64,000 bases of DNA from Streptomyces sp. Edi2 (lineage in GTDB: Bacteria; Actinomycetota; Actinomycetes; Streptomycetales; Streptomycetaceae). The DNA lies in the NCBI RefSeq assembly GCF_040253635.1, contig NZ_JBEJGX010000003.1:8953501-9017500 (forward strand), written 5' to 3'. The notes under the pieces are model-generated. The model saw nothing but the letters and a program-made list of their open reading frames with translations. It was not told the origin of the DNA and searched no databases. A program made the translations under genes and the position numbers. Shown here piece by piece: positions 5,792 to 14,014 of this stretch (positions within the stretch are counted from its first letter, which is position 1; each line of letters starts with the position of its first letter).

Positions 5792-8716
5792 TCAGGAGGA
5801 GGTGTCGGACGGGGCCAGTGCCTGGGCGATCAGTTCGGCGAGGTGGGTGCCGCTGCGCGGGGTCTGCTGGGCGATCTGGGTGCGGCAGCTGAAACCGTCG
5901 GCCAGGATCCGGGTGTCGGCGGCGGCCGAGCGCACCGCGGGGAGCAGCACCTGCTCACCCGCGGCGACCGAGACGTCGTAGTGGCCGCGCTCGAAACCGA
6001 AATTGCCGGCGAGGCCGCAACAGCCGGAATCGAGCGCGGTGTTGTCGATGCCCATACGGGCCAGCAGCGTGCTGTCCGCGCCGAAGCCGGAGGTGGCGTG
6101 CTGGTGGCAGTGGGTCTGGCTGAGCGAGCGGGCCTCGATCCGCGGGGGCTGCCAGCCGGGCGTGTGGTGGATGAGGAGTTCGGCGAGGGTGAGAGTGGCC
6201 CGGGAGAGGGCGCGGGCGTCTTCGCTGCCGTCGAGGAGTTCGGGAAGGTCGCTCTTGAGGGCCGCGGTGCAGCTCGGCTCCAGTCCGACCACGGGTATGC
6301 CGGCGCGGGCCGCGGGAGCCAGCGCGGCGGCGGTCCGCCGGGCGATACGGCGGGCGATGCCGAGCTGCCCGGTGGTGATCCAGGTGAGCCCGCAGCACTG
6401 TGTGCCCTCGGGGACCTGCACCCGGAAGCCCGCGTCTTCCAGCACGGCCACGCCGGCTTGGAGGACTTCGGGACTGAAGTGGTTGTTGAAGGAGTCGACC
6501 CACAGCATGACGGGGCCGCGCCGGCCGTCACCTTCGGGCGTGCGGCGGCGGAACCACGTCAGGAAGGTCGGTGTGGCGAAGCGGGGGAGGTCCCGCTGCG
6601 GGGCGATGCCGCCCAGCCGTTTGAGGACCGGGGCCAGGCGGGAGGACGTGAGCGCGTTGACCAGGCCGGGGATCCGGGCGGCGGCCCGTGACAGCAGTGG
6701 CAGCCAGCCCATGGTGTAGTGCGAGGCCGGTCGCAGGCGCCCCTTGTAGTGGTGGTGAAGGAACTCCGACTTGTAGGTGGCCATGTCGACGCCGACGGGG
6801 CAGTCGGCGCTGCACCCTTTGCACGACAGGCACAGATCCAGGGCGTCGCGGACCTCGGTGGAACGCCAGCCGTCGGTGATCACTTCACCCTGGGTCATCT
6901 CGTACAGGAGCCGGGCGCGGCCGCGGGTGGAGTCCTTCTCGTCCCGTGTGACCCGGTAGCTGGGGCACATCACGTCGCCGCGGTGGGCGGTGGAGCGGCA
7001 CTTGCCGACGCCGACGCAGCGGCGGGTGGCCTTGGCGAAGTCACCGTCGTCGGAGTGGAAGGGGAAGACCGTGGCCAGGGGCAGGGGAGTGCGGTGCGGG
7101 CTGACGCGCAGGTTGCCGTCGACGGGCAGCGGCCGCACGATCATGCCGGGGTTGAGGCCGTTGTCGGGGTCCCAGATGTTCTTGAACTCCTCGAACAGGG
7201 CGATGACGTCCGGGCCGTACATCAGGGGCAGGAGTGCCGAGCGGGCCTGGCCGTCGCCGTGTTCTCCGGACAGCGAACCACCGTGTGCGGCGACCAGGCG
7301 GGCGGCGTCGGCGAGGAAGGCGCGGAAGACGGCGGTGCCCTGCTCGGTGGTGAAGTCGAAGTTGATCCGGACGTGCAGACAGCCCTCGCCGAAGTGGCCG
7401 TAGACGGCGCCCTGCAGCTCGTGGCGGTGCAGCAGGGCGGTGAATTCGCGCAGGTAGGAGCCCAGTTGGTCGGGCGGGACGGCCGCGTCCTCCCATCCGG
7501 GCCAGGCCTCGGCCCCGCTCTCGGTCCCGGTGCCCGGGGGCAGGCGGGTGGCCAGGCCCGCACCGTCCTCGCGGATCCGCCACAGACTGCGGGCGCGTGC
7601 GGGATCGGTGACGATCTCGCTGCCGGTGCAGCCCGCGGCCGCGTGCGCGGTCCCGGCCAGGGCTTCGGCCAGCCCGGGCAGCGCGTCCGCGGGGCCGCCG
7701 AGTTCCGCGAACAGCCAGGCCTGCGCGGTGGGCAGGGTGTCGATGGCGGTCCTGGTCGCGGGCCGGGTGACGATGTCGGTCAGTCCGCGGTCGAGTCCTT
7801 CCAGGGCCAGCGGCTGATGCCGGAGCAGTGCGGGGACCGCGTCGGCCGCGGTGCCGGCGTCCGAGAAACCGAGGACGACCAGGGCCCGTGCCGGGGGAGG
7901 CGAGATGAGGCGGACGGTCGCCGAGAGGACAACGGCCAGCGTGCCCTCGCTTCCGACTAGGGCCCTGGCGAGGTGGAAGCGCCGCTCGGGCAGCAGCTGT
8001 TCCAGCGCATAGCCCGACACCTGCCGGGGAAACTGCCCCAGTTCGGTGCGGAGCGTCGCCAGATTGCCCTGGGCGAGCCGGTCCAGGGCGGCGATCAGCT
8101 CTCCGCGGTCGTCTCCCGCGGCCACGGCCGCGTCGATCTCCTCCCGGGTCATCTCACCGAGCCGGACCACCGTGCCGCGGTAGGTGACCACTTCGAGTTC
8201 GACGATGTTGTCCGCGGTGCGCCCCCAGGCGAGCGAGTGCGAGCCGCACGCGTTGTTGCCGATCATGCCGCCCAGGGTGCAGCGGCTGTGGGTGGAGGGA
8301 TCGGCGCCGAACACCAGGCCGTGTTCGGCGGCGGCGCTCTGCAGGTCGTCCAGGACGATGCCGGGCTGCACGGTCGCGGTCCGGGCGTGGGGATCCAGCG
8401 CCGTCAGCCGGTTGAAGTAGCGGGAGAAGTCGAGCACCACACCCGGCCCGACGGCCTGCCCGGAGGTGCTGGTGCCCGCGCCACGCGCGGTGACCGGCAC
8501 CCCCAGGCGCCGGCACACCCGCAGCGCGTTGAGGACGTGCTGCCGCTCGCGGGGGAAGACCACGGCGAGCGGGATCTGACGGTAGTTCGAGGCATCGGAC
8601 GCGTACTGTGCCCGGTGACCGGCGTCGCCGGCGACCTTGCCGCAGCCCCCGTGGTCGAGGGCTTCGGCCACCGCTGCCGCGTCGGGGCTGATGACGCCCT
8701 GGGCTGTCGAGGTCAC
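5792..8716 (-). CDS. FAD/4Fe-4S 2-hydroxyacid dehydrogenase (D-2-hydroxyglutarate or D-lactate type)
   Basis: A protein of 974 residues fusing a GlcD/Dld-like flavoprotein to a GlpC-like iron-sulfur part. The FAD_binding_4 domain (about residues 30-215) shows ARGAGTSTSGQAVGPG and GGMIGNNACGSHS. A FAD-oxidase C-terminal domain follows, with YGHFGEGCLHVRINFD and LSGEHGDGQAR. Two Cys clusters (near residues 565 and 627, the second CLSCKGCSADCP) suit 4Fe-4S centres. Two CCG motifs follow (CCGLTWI near 772 and CCGLAGNFGFE near 895). This YdiJ/Dld-type layout includes D-lactate dehydrogenases and the D-2-hydroxyglutarate dehydrogenase of Pseudomonas putida lysine catabolism. The HglS-like gene nearby makes the latter attractive. 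The GTG at 8716 follows GGAGCGAGCAGG. A LysR gene diverges 185 bp away. Confidence 0.85.
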   Translation of the reverse strand: MTSTAQGVISPDAAAVAEALDHGGCGKVAGDAGHRAQYASDASNYRQIPLAVVFPRERQHVLNALRVCRRLGVPVTARGAGTSTSGQAVGPGVVLDFSRYFNRLTALDPHARTATVQPGIVLDDLQSAAAEHGLVFGADPSTHSRCTLGGMIGNNACGSHSLAWGRTADNIVELEVVTYRGTVVRLGEMTREEIDAAVAAGDDRGELIAALDRLAQGNLATLRTELGQFPRQVSGYALEQLLPERRFHLARALVGSEGTLAVVLSATVRLISPPPARALVVLGFSDAGTAADAVPALLRHQPLALEGLDRGLTDIVTRPATRTAIDTLPTAQAWLFAELGGPADALPGLAEALAGTAHAAAGCTGSEIVTDPARARSLWRIREDGAGLATRLPPGTGTESGAEAWPGWEDAAVPPDQLGSYLREFTALLHRHELQGAVYGHFGEGCLHVRINFDFTTEQGTAVFRAFLADAARLVAAHGGSLSGEHGDGQARSALLPLMYGPDVIALFEEFKNIWDPDNGLNPGMIVRPLPVDGNLRVSPHRTPLPLATVFPFHSDDGDFAKATRRCVGVGKCRSTAHRGDVMCPSYRVTRDEKDSTRGRARLLYEMTQGEVITDGWRSTEVRDALDLCLSCKGCSADCPVGVDMATYKSEFLHHHYKGRLRPASHYTMGWLPLLSRAAARIPGLVNALTSSRLAPVLKRLGGIAPQRDLPRFATPTFLTWFRRRTPEGDGRRGPVMLWVDSFNNHFSPEVLQAGVAVLEDAGFRVQVPEGTQCCGLTWITTGQLGIARRIARRTAAALAPAARAGIPVVGLEPSCTAALKSDLPELLDGSEDARALSRATLTLAELLIHHTPGWQPPRIEARSLSQTHCHQHATSGFGADSTLLARMGIDNTALDSGCCGLAGNFGFERGHYDVSVAAGEQVLLPAVRSAAADTRILADGFSCRTQIAQQTPRSGTHLAELIAQALAPSDTSS

Positions 8717-8901
8717 CCTGCTCGCTCCTTCGTGTTCACCGGTCGTCTTCCGCCTGGTCCCGTCCACGATGTGGGCCGCCGGGGCCGGGGACAAGGGCCA
8801 GCAGGGCGAAAGAATCCATGCTTGAGAGTAAGAAAAGCTGAGTCTCGCGTTCGAGGGCGGCGGACGCTTATGCTCGCCTCCCGCGTCGTTGGGAGCCCGC
8901 G

Positions 8902-9816
8902 TTGCTGAAGCCACTGCATCTGCTCACCCTGAAGGCCGTCGTCCGCAGCGCCTCGTTCGCCCTCGCGGCCCGCGACCTCGGTTACACCGCCTCCGCCATC
9001 TCGCAGCAGATCTCCGCGCTGGAGAAGGAGACCGGCCTGGCGCTCTTCGAGCGGGAGGCGCACGGGATCCGACCCACCGCCGCGGCCCACCGCCTGGTCG
9101 ATCTCAGCACCCATGTACTGGCGGCCATGGAGGACCTGGACCACCACGTCCAGGAGCTCGCCACCGGCGCCACCGGCCGGCTGCGATTGGGCAGCTTTCC
9201 CACGGCCGATGTGCGGCTGGTGCCCGCCGCCCTGTCCGCGCTCGTCGAGAGCCATCCGCGGGCCCGGATCCAGCTGGAGGAGGGCGAGCCCGAAGAGCTC
9301 GTCACCGCCCTCAGCCACGGCGATCTCGATGTCGCGCTCGTCTTCGAGTACGGGCTCAGCCCCCGCCAGTGGCCCGACGGCCTGACCTGCCATCAACTGC
9401 TGCGCGAGGACCTGGTGCTGCTCAGGGCCCGCGACAGCGGCCTCGGCGCCCAGCTGTCCCAGCTGGCCGGGGCCCGCTGGATCACCAGCCGGGAGGACAC
9501 CGCAGGGGCCCGTTCCTTCGTCCGCCTCTGTGCGGCCGCGGGGTTCGAGGCCGCCGTCGCCTTCCGCAGCAACAACTACGCCGTGGTGCGGGAGCTGGTG
9601 TCCGCGGGACTCGGCGTGGCCGTGGTCCCGGCGCTCGGCCACGTTCCCGGCGACGGGATCGAGGCGACCCGGGTCACCCAGCGCTCCGCGCACCGCACGG
9701 TGATGGCGCTGCACCGCAGCGAGAACAGCAACCCGCTGCTTCCCGCAGTGATCAGCTGTCTGCGGCGCGCGGTGCCCGACGGCGATCCGTACGTGCACCC
9801 CGCGTGCGACGCATGA
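8902..9816 (+). CDS. LysR family transcriptional regulator
   Basis: A protein of 304 residues with an N-terminal LysR helix-turn-helix (residues about 3-60: FALAARDLGYTASAISQQIS then ALEKETGLALFER) and a periplasmic-binding-like effector domain (about 90-290). The start is a TTG at 8902 with GGGAG six bases upstream; no ATG fits. It is divergent from the FAD/4Fe-4S dehydrogenase, the usual arrangement for a LysR protein acting on its neighbour. It is one of two LysR genes in this island, both close in type, so they may respond to different intermediates of the same pathway. Confidence 0.88.
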   Translation: MLKPLHLLTLKAVVRSASFALAARDLGYTASAISQQISALEKETGLALFEREAHGIRPTAAAHRLVDLSTHVLAAMEDLDHHVQELATGATGRLRLGSFPTADVRLVPAALSALVESHPRARIQLEEGEPEELVTALSHGDLDVALVFEYGLSPRQWPDGLTCHQLLREDLVLLRARDSGLGAQLSQLAGARWITSREDTAGARSFVRLCAAAGFEAAVAFRSNNYAVVRELVSAGLGVAVVPALGHVPGDGIEATRVTQRSAHRTVMALHRSENSNPLLPAVISCLRRAVPDGDPYVHPACDA

Positions 9817-9836
9817 CCGGCCGGGACGCGGGCGGG

Positions 9837-9861
9837 CTCCGCCTCTCCTGAGGCGGGGGAG
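9837..9861. terminator. bidirectional hairpin between LysR and permease
   Basis: CCGCCTC and GAGGCGG pair across a TCCT loop, with further pairing of CT and AG outside. It lies between two convergent genes. Confidence 0.6.
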
Positions 9862-9895
9862 CGGCGGAGCACCCACGTGGACGGCCGGCCGTCCG

Positions 9896-11401
9896 TCACC
9901 GGAGGGGCGTGGGCTCGGATGCGTCGGAGTCGGACATCCGGTCGAGGGCGTCGAGATCCACCGAGCCTCCCGGCATGACCCTGCGGGTCCGGCGGTAGCC
10001 GTACGTGGCGTAGATGACCAGGCCGACGACCAGCCAGCCGCCGAGCCGCACCCAGGTCTCCCACTGCAGGAACGACATCAGCCAGACGGAGAAGGCCATG
10101 CCGAGGACGGGCACCACCGGCATGCCCGGGCAGCGGAAACCGCGCTTGAGGTGCGGCTTGCGGTAGCGCAGGACCAGCACGGATGCGGAGACCACCACGA
10201 ACGCCAGCAGCACGCCGATATTGGTGAGTTCCGCGACCGCGTTGATGGGCAGCAGTCCCGCCAGCACCGCGGACACCCCACCGATCAGCCAGGTGGCGCG
10301 GTGCGGAACCTTGCGCCGGGGGTGGATGGCGCCGAACCAGGCCGGCATCAGTCCGTCGCGGCTGAGCGCGTACCACAGGCGGGAAGCGCCCATCATGAAG
10401 GAGAAGGTCACGGTGACGATGCCGATGACCGCGCCGACGGCGATCACATTGGCCAGCCCGCTCAGCCCCACGCTCTGGAACGCGCTGGAGATCCCGCTGT
10501 TCGGGTTGAGCTCGCTGTAGCGCTGCATGCCGGTGAGCACGATGCAGACCAGCACGTACAGCACCATGGAGACCGCCAGCGACAGCATCATCGCCTTCGG
10601 CAGCTTGCGCCGCGCCTCCATCGACTCCTCCGCCGCCGTGCTCAGCGCGTCATAGCCGAACACGGCGAAGAAGACCGTGGCCGCCCCGGTGAAGGCCCCG
10701 CTGAAGCCGAAGGGCGCGAAGGGATGCAGATTGCCGGTCTTGACCTTGGTGAAGCCCACCACGATCACCAGCAGCACGATCGCGATCTTGATGAGGGTCA
10801 GCACCGTCTCCACCCGGGCCGAGGTACGGGTGCCGCGGGTCAGCAGCCAGGCCACACCGAGGCAGATCGCCATCGCGAGCAGGTCCACCCGGTGGCCGGC
10901 ACTGGTACCGGGGGCGCCCAGGGCCCAGACCGGCAGATGGATGCCGACCGCCTGCAGCAGAAATCCCAGATAGCCCGACATCCCGATCGCCACGACGGCG
11001 ACGATGGCGGTGTACTCCAGGAGCAGGTCCCAGCCCACGATCCAGCCGGCGATCTCCCCCAGGACCGCGGCGCAGTAGGTGTAGGACGAGCCTGCCTTCG
11101 GCACCATCCCGGCGAACTCGGCGTAGGCGAAGGCCGCACAGAGCGAGGCGGCCCCGGCCACCAGGAACGAGATCAGGACAGCGGGGCCGGCGACGTCCCG
11201 GGCGACGGCCGCGGCCAGGCTGAAGATCCCGGCCCCGATGATGGCGCCGATACCGATCATGGTCAGCTGGGTGAGGCCGAGCGTGCGCACCATGCGCTCA
11301 CCGCCGGGCTGTTCATGGGGAAGCGTGCGCCGGAAGATTCCCTGGGGGCCTCTTCCCAGCAACGCGCGAAGGGGAGAATTCGGGGTGTGATGGGGGGACA
11401 T
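9896..11401 (-). CDS. APC-type amino acid permease, cationic amino acid subgroup
   Basis: A protein of 501 residues with 12 or more predicted membrane helices. The first helix has GIGAIIGAGIFSLAA, the substrate-binding loop of the APC superfamily. FAYAEFAGMVPKAGSSYTY and GWDLLLEYTAIVAVVAIGMSGY match the CAT (cationic amino acid transporter) subgroup, as does the extra pair of C-terminal helices. It is a proton- or exchange-driven importer in the plasma membrane. Lysine is a plausible substrate given the neighbouring catabolic genes, but this is inference. The ATG at 11401 has GGGAG upstream; a longer frame from 11431 is less likely. LysR genes flank it on both sides. Confidence 0.88.
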   Translation of the reverse strand: MSPHHTPNSPLRALLGRGPQGIFRRTLPHEQPGGERMVRTLGLTQLTMIGIGAIIGAGIFSLAAAVARDVAGPAVLISFLVAGAASLCAAFAYAEFAGMVPKAGSSYTYCAAVLGEIAGWIVGWDLLLEYTAIVAVVAIGMSGYLGFLLQAVGIHLPVWALGAPGTSAGHRVDLLAMAICLGVAWLLTRGTRTSARVETVLTLIKIAIVLLVIVVGFTKVKTGNLHPFAPFGFSGAFTGAATVFFAVFGYDALSTAAEESMEARRKLPKAMMLSLAVSMVLYVLVCIVLTGMQRYSELNPNSGISSAFQSVGLSGLANVIAVGAVIGIVTVTFSFMMGASRLWYALSRDGLMPAWFGAIHPRRKVPHRATWLIGGVSAVLAGLLPINAVAELTNIGVLLAFVVVSASVLVLRYRKPHLKRGFRCPGMPVVPVLGMAFSVWLMSFLQWETWVRLGGWLVVGLVIYATYGYRRTRRVMPGGSVDLDALDRMSDSDASEPTPLR

Positions 11402-11710
11402 CGCTCGCTCCCTGTCAGGCAACGGCGGCACGACGGGCCACCGTCGTGGCGGGGGTCACCACTGGCCTGAAACCTTCACTCAGGATCCGCCCCGGCAAAA
11501 GGGACCCCAGCGCGACAACTTGCGTGGCTGAGGACAAGCGGAACTGGGGAAGGGGCTCCGCAGGGCGAGCGGTCCGGATTCTCGTGCACCAGGCATCTTG
11601 TTCCGTTGTGCGCCAACTGGCCCAGGTTGCACGCCTGTTGACGCGAGGGTGTCGCGGTGCGACAGCGGCCGGGGCTCTGGCGTACGGATCGCGGCGGGCC
11701 GTGCCCTGTC
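11402..11710. other. intergenic region upstream of permease
   Basis: No gene seen. It should hold the permease promoter and the 3' end of the LysR transcript. Near 11690-11735 the unit TCGCGGCGGGCCG occurs twice about 30 bp apart. Confidence 0.5.
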
Positions 11711-12637
11711 TTACGGGTCGCGGCGGGCCGGGCTGCCGTGCCGGGCCCCGGACACCGCCCGCAGGACGTCGACCAGCGCCGCCACCGTGGGCCGGTGCTC
11801 GACGGAGGAGCGGAACAGCACCACGATGTGCCGCTCGACCTTCTCCCGCAGCCGTACGACATCGAGGCGGGACGCCCGCAGGCCGAGCATCAGATCCGTC
11901 ACGGTGCTCACCCCGATCCCCGCCTCGACCAGCGCCAGTGTGGCCGCGGTGTCGGTGACCTCGTGCTGCACCCGGGGTTCGATGCCCGCGCGCCGGCAGG
12001 CCGTGCGCACCGCCCGGCCGTAGTAGCTGTCGGCCGACGGCAGGATCCACCCCAGGTCCTGCGTATCGGCCAGGCCGATGACCTCACGGCCGTCCATCGA
12101 CCCGGCGGGGACCGCCAGCGAGAACCGCTCGCGGTACAGCTGCCGCACCTGCAGGGCAGGCTCCCGCGGAAGGGGCACATCCGGGTAGTCCAGACCGAGC
12201 GCCAGGTCCACCGCTCCGGAAGCGACCGCGTCGTGCACCTCGTCCACCTCCATATCGCGGCTGTGCACCGCGAGCCGGGGATGGACCTGCCGCACCTCCT
12301 GCAGCGCCGGCGGCAGGATCTCGGCGGCCGCCGTGGCGAACAGCCCTACGTGCAGCACCCCGGAGATCTCGTGCCGGGTGCGCTCCAGAGCCTCGACGGC
12401 TTCCGCCCCCGTCGACAGGATCCGCTCGGCGTGACACGCCAGCGTGCGCCCCGCATCGGTCAGCTCCACCCGCCGCCCGACCCGCCGCAGCAGCTCCGTG
12501 CCCGCGGCCTTCTCCAGCGCGGCGATCTGCTGGGAGACGCCGCCGGGCGTGTATCCAAGGGCCTGGGCCGCCGCGGTGATCGTTCCGCGCCTGGTCAACT
12601 CCACCAGGGACCGCAGCTGGGCACTCGTCCAGTCCAT
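11711..12637 (-). CDS. LysR family transcriptional regulator
   Basis: A protein of 308 residues. The LysR helix-turn-helix occupies residues about 4-62 (ITAAAQALGYTPGGVSQQIA, ALEKAAGTELLRR, ELTDAGRTLACHAERIL) and the effector domain about 90-300. It is divergent from the DAO-HglS-ALDH operon with 173 bp between, so it probably controls that operon and itself. A direct repeat AGATC-N5-AGATC at 12642-12656 sits immediately upstream of its start. Effector unknown; an intermediate of lysine or pipecolate breakdown would fit the context. Confidence 0.88.
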   Translation of the reverse strand: MDWTSAQLRSLVELTRRGTITAAAQALGYTPGGVSQQIAALEKAAGTELLRRVGRRVELTDAGRTLACHAERILSTGAEAVEALERTRHEISGVLHVGLFATAAAEILPPALQEVRQVHPRLAVHSRDMEVDEVHDAVASGAVDLALGLDYPDVPLPREPALQVRQLYRERFSLAVPAGSMDGREVIGLADTQDLGWILPSADSYYGRAVRTACRRAGIEPRVQHEVTDTAATLALVEAGIGVSTVTDLMLGLRASRLDVVRLREKVERHIVVLFRSSVEHRPTVAALVDVLRAVSGARHGSPARRDP

Positions 12638-12641
12638 ATAG

Positions 12642-12656
12642 AGATCCTAATAGATC
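12642..12656. promoter_or_regulatory. candidate LysR binding repeat
   Basis: AGATC occurs twice ten bases apart (one helical turn) within an AT-richer stretch TATAGAGATCCTAATAGATC between the divergent LysR and DAO genes. Spacing and position suit a LysR site; binding is inference. Confidence 0.35.
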
Positions 12657-12810
12657 GGACGTACTAACTGTTCGTAGACGTCAAAGGTTCGAGTGCTGCA
12701 CGATGACGGGCAGCTAGCTGATCAGCTCTTCTCGCCATGCACTGACAGCCCAGCCGGCGCCGGACGGATGCCCCCGGCGCAGGCGCCGGCCTCCGGAAGG
12801 GATCGGCCTC

Positions 12811-13986
12811 TTGTCCATGTCATCCACCTCCCGCACCGTGCCGCCGACTGCCGACGTCGTGATCGTCGGCGGCGGTGTGATGGGCACCAGCATCGCGTTC
12901 CACCTGGCCGAGGCCGGGGTGTCCGACATCGTCGTCCTCGAGCGCGGAGAGCTGGCCGGCGGCAGCTCGGGAAAGCCCATCGGCGGCGTGCGGGCGCAGT
13001 TCTCCGACCCGCTCAACATCGCCCTGGGCAGCAGGAGTCTGCGCGCCTGGCAGGACTTCGGGCAGCGTCCCGGCGCCGACATCCGGCTGGACAGCGTCGG
13101 TTATCTCTTCCTGCTCACCAGCGACCAGCAGGCCGCGGACTTCGAGACCGCCGTCCGGCTGCAGAACGGCCTCGGCGTCCCCAGCCGCATGATCGGCCCC
13201 CGCGAGGCACAGCGGCTGTGCCCCTACGTCAGCACCGACGGGCTGGTGGCCGCCGCCTACTCCCCGACCGACGGCCACGCCCGGCCCCAACTCGCCGTCC
13301 GGGGCTATGCGCGCGCCGCCGCGAGCGCGGGCGTCACCTTCGCCACGCACACCACCGTCACGGGCCTCGACACCACCGGCGACCGGGTCACGGCCGTCCA
13401 CACCGATCACGGCCGGATCTCCTGCTCCACGGTCATCTGCACCGCGGGCGCCTGGTCCGCGCGGCTCGGCGAGATGGCCGGCGTCCACCTCCCGGTGCGT
13501 CCGGTACGCCGCCAGCTCGCCTTCACCGCGCCGCTCGCGCCGCCCGCCCCGCGTATCCCCTTCACCATCGACTTCGCCTCGACCGCCTACTTCCACAACA
13601 GCGACGACGGCCTGCTGTTCGGCCTCGCCGACCCCGGACAGGACGAGGGCTTCGACACCACCTGGACGCCGGACTGGCTCGACCTCTTCCGTGCCGCCGC
13701 ACGCCGTAGGGCCCCCGCCCTCGCCGACATGGAGACCACCGGCGGCTGGGCCGGACTGTACGAGGTCACTCCGGACCACAACGCACTGATCGGACGGGCC
13801 GGCGCCCCGCACAACTTCCTGTACGCCACCGGGTTCTCCGGTCATGGCTTCCTCCAGGCCCCCGCCGTCGGCGAGATCGTGCGCGACCTCTACCTGGAGC
13901 GCGCACCGTTCGTCGATGTCACCCCCTTCAGCGCCGACCGCTTCACGGCCGGTGCCGAGATCCGCCCCGAAATCCACGTGGTGTGA
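12811..13986 (+). CDS. DAO-family FAD-dependent amino acid oxidoreductase
   Basis: A protein of 391 residues of the D-amino-acid oxidase/sarcosine oxidase (DAO) superfamily. The dinucleotide motif VVIVGGGVMGTSIAFHLAEA is at residues about 14-33, followed by VLERGELAGGSSGKPIGGVR. The C-terminal part reads LYEVTPDHNALIG and FLYATGFSGHGFLQAPAVGE, the second FAD-contacting segment. Relatives oxidise secondary or primary amino acids: sarcosine, proline, pipecolate, D-amino acids. As first gene of an operon with HglS-like and ALDH7-like genes it could be an L-pipecolate oxidase (AmaA-like) or a 2-aminoadipate oxidase. GGAAGG at 12795-12800 favours the TTG at 12811; an ATG at 12817 is the alternative. 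Confidence 0.82.
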   Translation: MSMSSTSRTVPPTADVVIVGGGVMGTSIAFHLAEAGVSDIVVLERGELAGGSSGKPIGGVRAQFSDPLNIALGSRSLRAWQDFGQRPGADIRLDSVGYLFLLTSDQQAADFETAVRLQNGLGVPSRMIGPREAQRLCPYVSTDGLVAAAYSPTDGHARPQLAVRGYARAAASAGVTFATHTTVTGLDTTGDRVTAVHTDHGRISCSTVICTAGAWSARLGEMAGVHLPVRPVRRQLAFTAPLAPPAPRIPFTIDFASTAYFHNSDDGLLFGLADPGQDEGFDTTWTPDWLDLFRAAARRRAPALADMETTGGWAGLYEVTPDHNALIGRAGAPHNFLYATGFSGHGFLQAPAVGEIVRDLYLERAPFVDVTPFSADRFTAGAEIRPEIHVV

Positions 13987-14014
13987 ATCCCCCCGACGGA
14001 AGGACGACCTGCCG

